Shown in pieces: positions 63,289-64,000 of a stretch of 64,000 nucleotides of DNA; the first letter of the stretch is position 1; each line of letters starts with the position of its first letter. The notes under the pieces are model-generated. The model had not been told where the DNA came from. It was given only the letters and a program-made list of their open reading frames with translations, and did no database searches. Origin of the DNA: Amycolatopsis anabasis (GTDB lineage: Bacteria > Actinomycetota > Actinomycetes > Mycobacteriales > Pseudonocardiaceae); NCBI RefSeq assembly GCF_009765355.1, contig NZ_VTHK01000033.1:17930-81929 (forward strand), in the 5' to 3' direction. Position numbers and translations under genes: made by a program.

Positions 63289-63371
63289 GAACTCCCCTTG
63301 GTTTGCGGGCAGGACGAAATACCCGGCGCGTGTCGCGGGACGCGCCGAGGTGCGGCGAATTCGCCTACGGG

Positions 63372-63425
63372 CTAGGCGACGCCGTTCGAGGAAGCGAGAG
63401 CAGACCGACTATCGGGTACTCGCAC
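63372..63425 (-). CDS. 17-codon leader ORF upstream of sahH
   Basis: GTG start followed by 16 codons and TAG; the peptide is VRVPDSRSALASSNGVA. It is preceded by AGGAGGTGA, a full match to the 16S rRNA anti-Shine-Dalgarno, at 5-8 bases. This is a better ribosome-binding site than that of sahH itself. It ends 83 bases before the sahH start. There is no run of Cys or Met codons. Proposed as a regulatory leader; no homologue is recalled. Confidence 0.5.
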   Translation of the reverse strand: MRVPDSRSALASSNGVA

Positions 63426-63430
63426 GAAAG

Positions 63431-63452
63431 TCACCTCCTGAATCTCAGGAGG
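63431..63452 (-). promoter_or_regulatory. Hairpin that hides the leader ORF ribosome-binding site
   Basis: CCTCCTGA-GAT-TCAGGAGG is a perfect 8-bp stem in the transcript. Its 3' arm is the Shine-Dalgarno of the leader ORF, so folding would block ribosomes. It sits 23 bases after the riboswitch and could be its expression platform. Confidence 0.65.
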
Positions 63453-63474
63453 CGCCCTTGAAACTTCGGGATCC

Positions 63475-63521
63475 GCGGCCGAGCGTGGCGGACCAGGTCC
63501 GTCGCAGCGCCTCTCGGCCGA
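63475..63521 (-). ncRNA. S-adenosylhomocysteine (SAH) riboswitch candidate
   Basis: In the transcript the 5' arm CGGCCGAG pairs with the 3' arm CTCGGCCG. Between them are the conserved-looking core GAGGCGCTGCGACGG, a small hairpin (CGGAC/GTCCG) and CCACGCTCGG. This agrees with the SAH riboswitch consensus as I remember it, and the element lies upstream of sahH, the classical target, which is switched on by high SAH. Confidence 0.8.
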
Positions 63522-63599
63522 GGCCGTGCCGGAGTGACCGGCCCCGCCAACGTACAACGGATCGCCGACCTCCGGCAAGACAGGGCGCGGACTCGGCGC

Positions 63600-63896
63600 T
63601 CACGACCCGGTGAAGCGGTAGTGGTCGATCGCGGAAACCGAGGCGGCCACCTGTTCGAAGGTGGGTACGGCCGCATCGTTGAACGCGATCGTGACGTCTT
63701 TCTTAGGAATGGTGAGGAAGTCGATTTTCACGCCCATCGCGTCGCCCACTTCGAGCAGGGCGAGTTTCCACTCGTCCAGATCGCCGTCCGGGCCCAGATG
63801 CTCGTGCCGGAAGACGCACCAGTTGCCGAGGAGCAGTTTTCCGGCGAGCTGGCGCGCGCCGTACACCATGTACGGCGCGGAGACGCGGTCCCCCAT
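63600..63896 (-). CDS. Conserved-looking protein of unknown function
   Basis: 98 residues with no signal peptide or membrane helix (MGDRVSAPYMVYGARQL, WCVFRHEHLGPDGDLDEW, FLTIPKKDVTIAFNDAA). Codon use fits the genome. ATG at 63896 has GGGAG upstream. It precedes the sahH leader by about 80 bases and is read in the same direction, so part of its transcript may enter the riboswitch. Not recognised. Confidence 0.6.
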   Translation of the reverse strand: MGDRVSAPYMVYGARQLAGKLLLGNWCVFRHEHLGPDGDLDEWKLALLEVGDAMGVKIDFLTIPKKDVTIAFNDAAVPTFEQVAASVSAIDHYRFTGS

Positions 63897-64000
63897 GACG
63901 TTTTCACTCCCATTCGCAAGAAGGCTCGAACGGAGTGTTTCGTGTTCGCGATCTGTTGACACAGGCAACCATCGTGTGAACCACACCTAGTGAATACCGA

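Noticed and set aside
63324..63365. Terminator hairpins in the sahH leader
   Set aside because: The stems CGGCGCGT/ACGCGCCG and GGCGAATTCGCC are real, but neither has a U-run, so I keep them as possible structure and not as called terminators.

Overview
This is high-GC actinobacterial chromosome, most likely from the Pseudonocardiaceae and close to Amycolatopsis. The grounds are GC-rich third codon positions, frequent GTG and TTG starts, an SsgB-type sporulation protein, phosphatidylinositol-mannoside genes, and a gene order that (from memory) follows the conserved actinobacterial thrS-HIT-pgsA1-patA-pimA-nudix ... pdxS ... pdxT-yebC ... ruvCAB-yajC-secDF-apt-relA-ppi-MBL block, i.e. M. tuberculosis Rv2614c to Rv2581c.

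Layout. 1-2 kb: the end of an integrase gene facing a tRNA-Val/Cys/Gly cluster (probably the edge of an integrative element), then ssgB and a second tRNA-Val. 2-15.6 kb: an exopolysaccharide locus. It has an initiating phosphosugar transferase, two glycosyltransferases, a Wzy-like polymerase, a secreted beta-propeller protein and a secreted beta-helix protein, a cytidylyltransferase with a CDP-alcohol phosphotransferase, a chain-length protein with a degenerate kinase domain, and a Wzx-like flippase. 15.6-24.2 kb: a nitroreductase, thrS and the phosphatidylinositol-mannoside operon, interrupted by a YceI/MarR pair. 24.4-31.6 kb: an XdhC-like protein, an EF-G-like GTPase, the PLP synthase genes pdxS and pdxT separated by a divergent XRE/azlCD unit, and yebC. 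31.6-40.3 kb is accessory: a DUF4262 protein, a GntR-ABC operon, a Tat-exported phosphatase-family enzyme, then an ArsR-controlled operon of MFS exporter, flavoprotein and an unusual protein that reads as two aspartate-decarboxylase (PanD)-like domains in tandem. 40.3-49.2 kb: ruvCAB, yajC, secDF, apt, relA. 49.2-57.6 kb: redox enzymes, regulators, a PfkB kinase, a class IV aminotransferase, a cyclophilin, a metallo-beta-lactamase-fold hydrolase and membrane proteins. 57.7-61.8 kb: a LacI-controlled catabolic cluster with a HisD/HpsN-like dehydrogenase. 61.8-64 kb: sahH with a candidate SAH riboswitch and a 17-codon leader ORF whose ribosome-binding site is locked in a hairpin.

The most unusual items are the tandem PanD-like protein and its operon (36.0-40.3 kb), the SAH-riboswitch/leader-ORF arrangement (63.4-63.5 kb), a shared TTGAGCGCTCAA operator that predicts a MarR regulon joining YceI and the nitroreductase, a pseudokinase in the polysaccharide locus, and several intergenic repeat families (21-bp tandem arrays at two sites, a ~50-bp hairpin repeat at two sites, a three-copy palindromic repeat at 52.5 kb). 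All functional statements come from reading the sequence and from memory of protein families; no database search was run.
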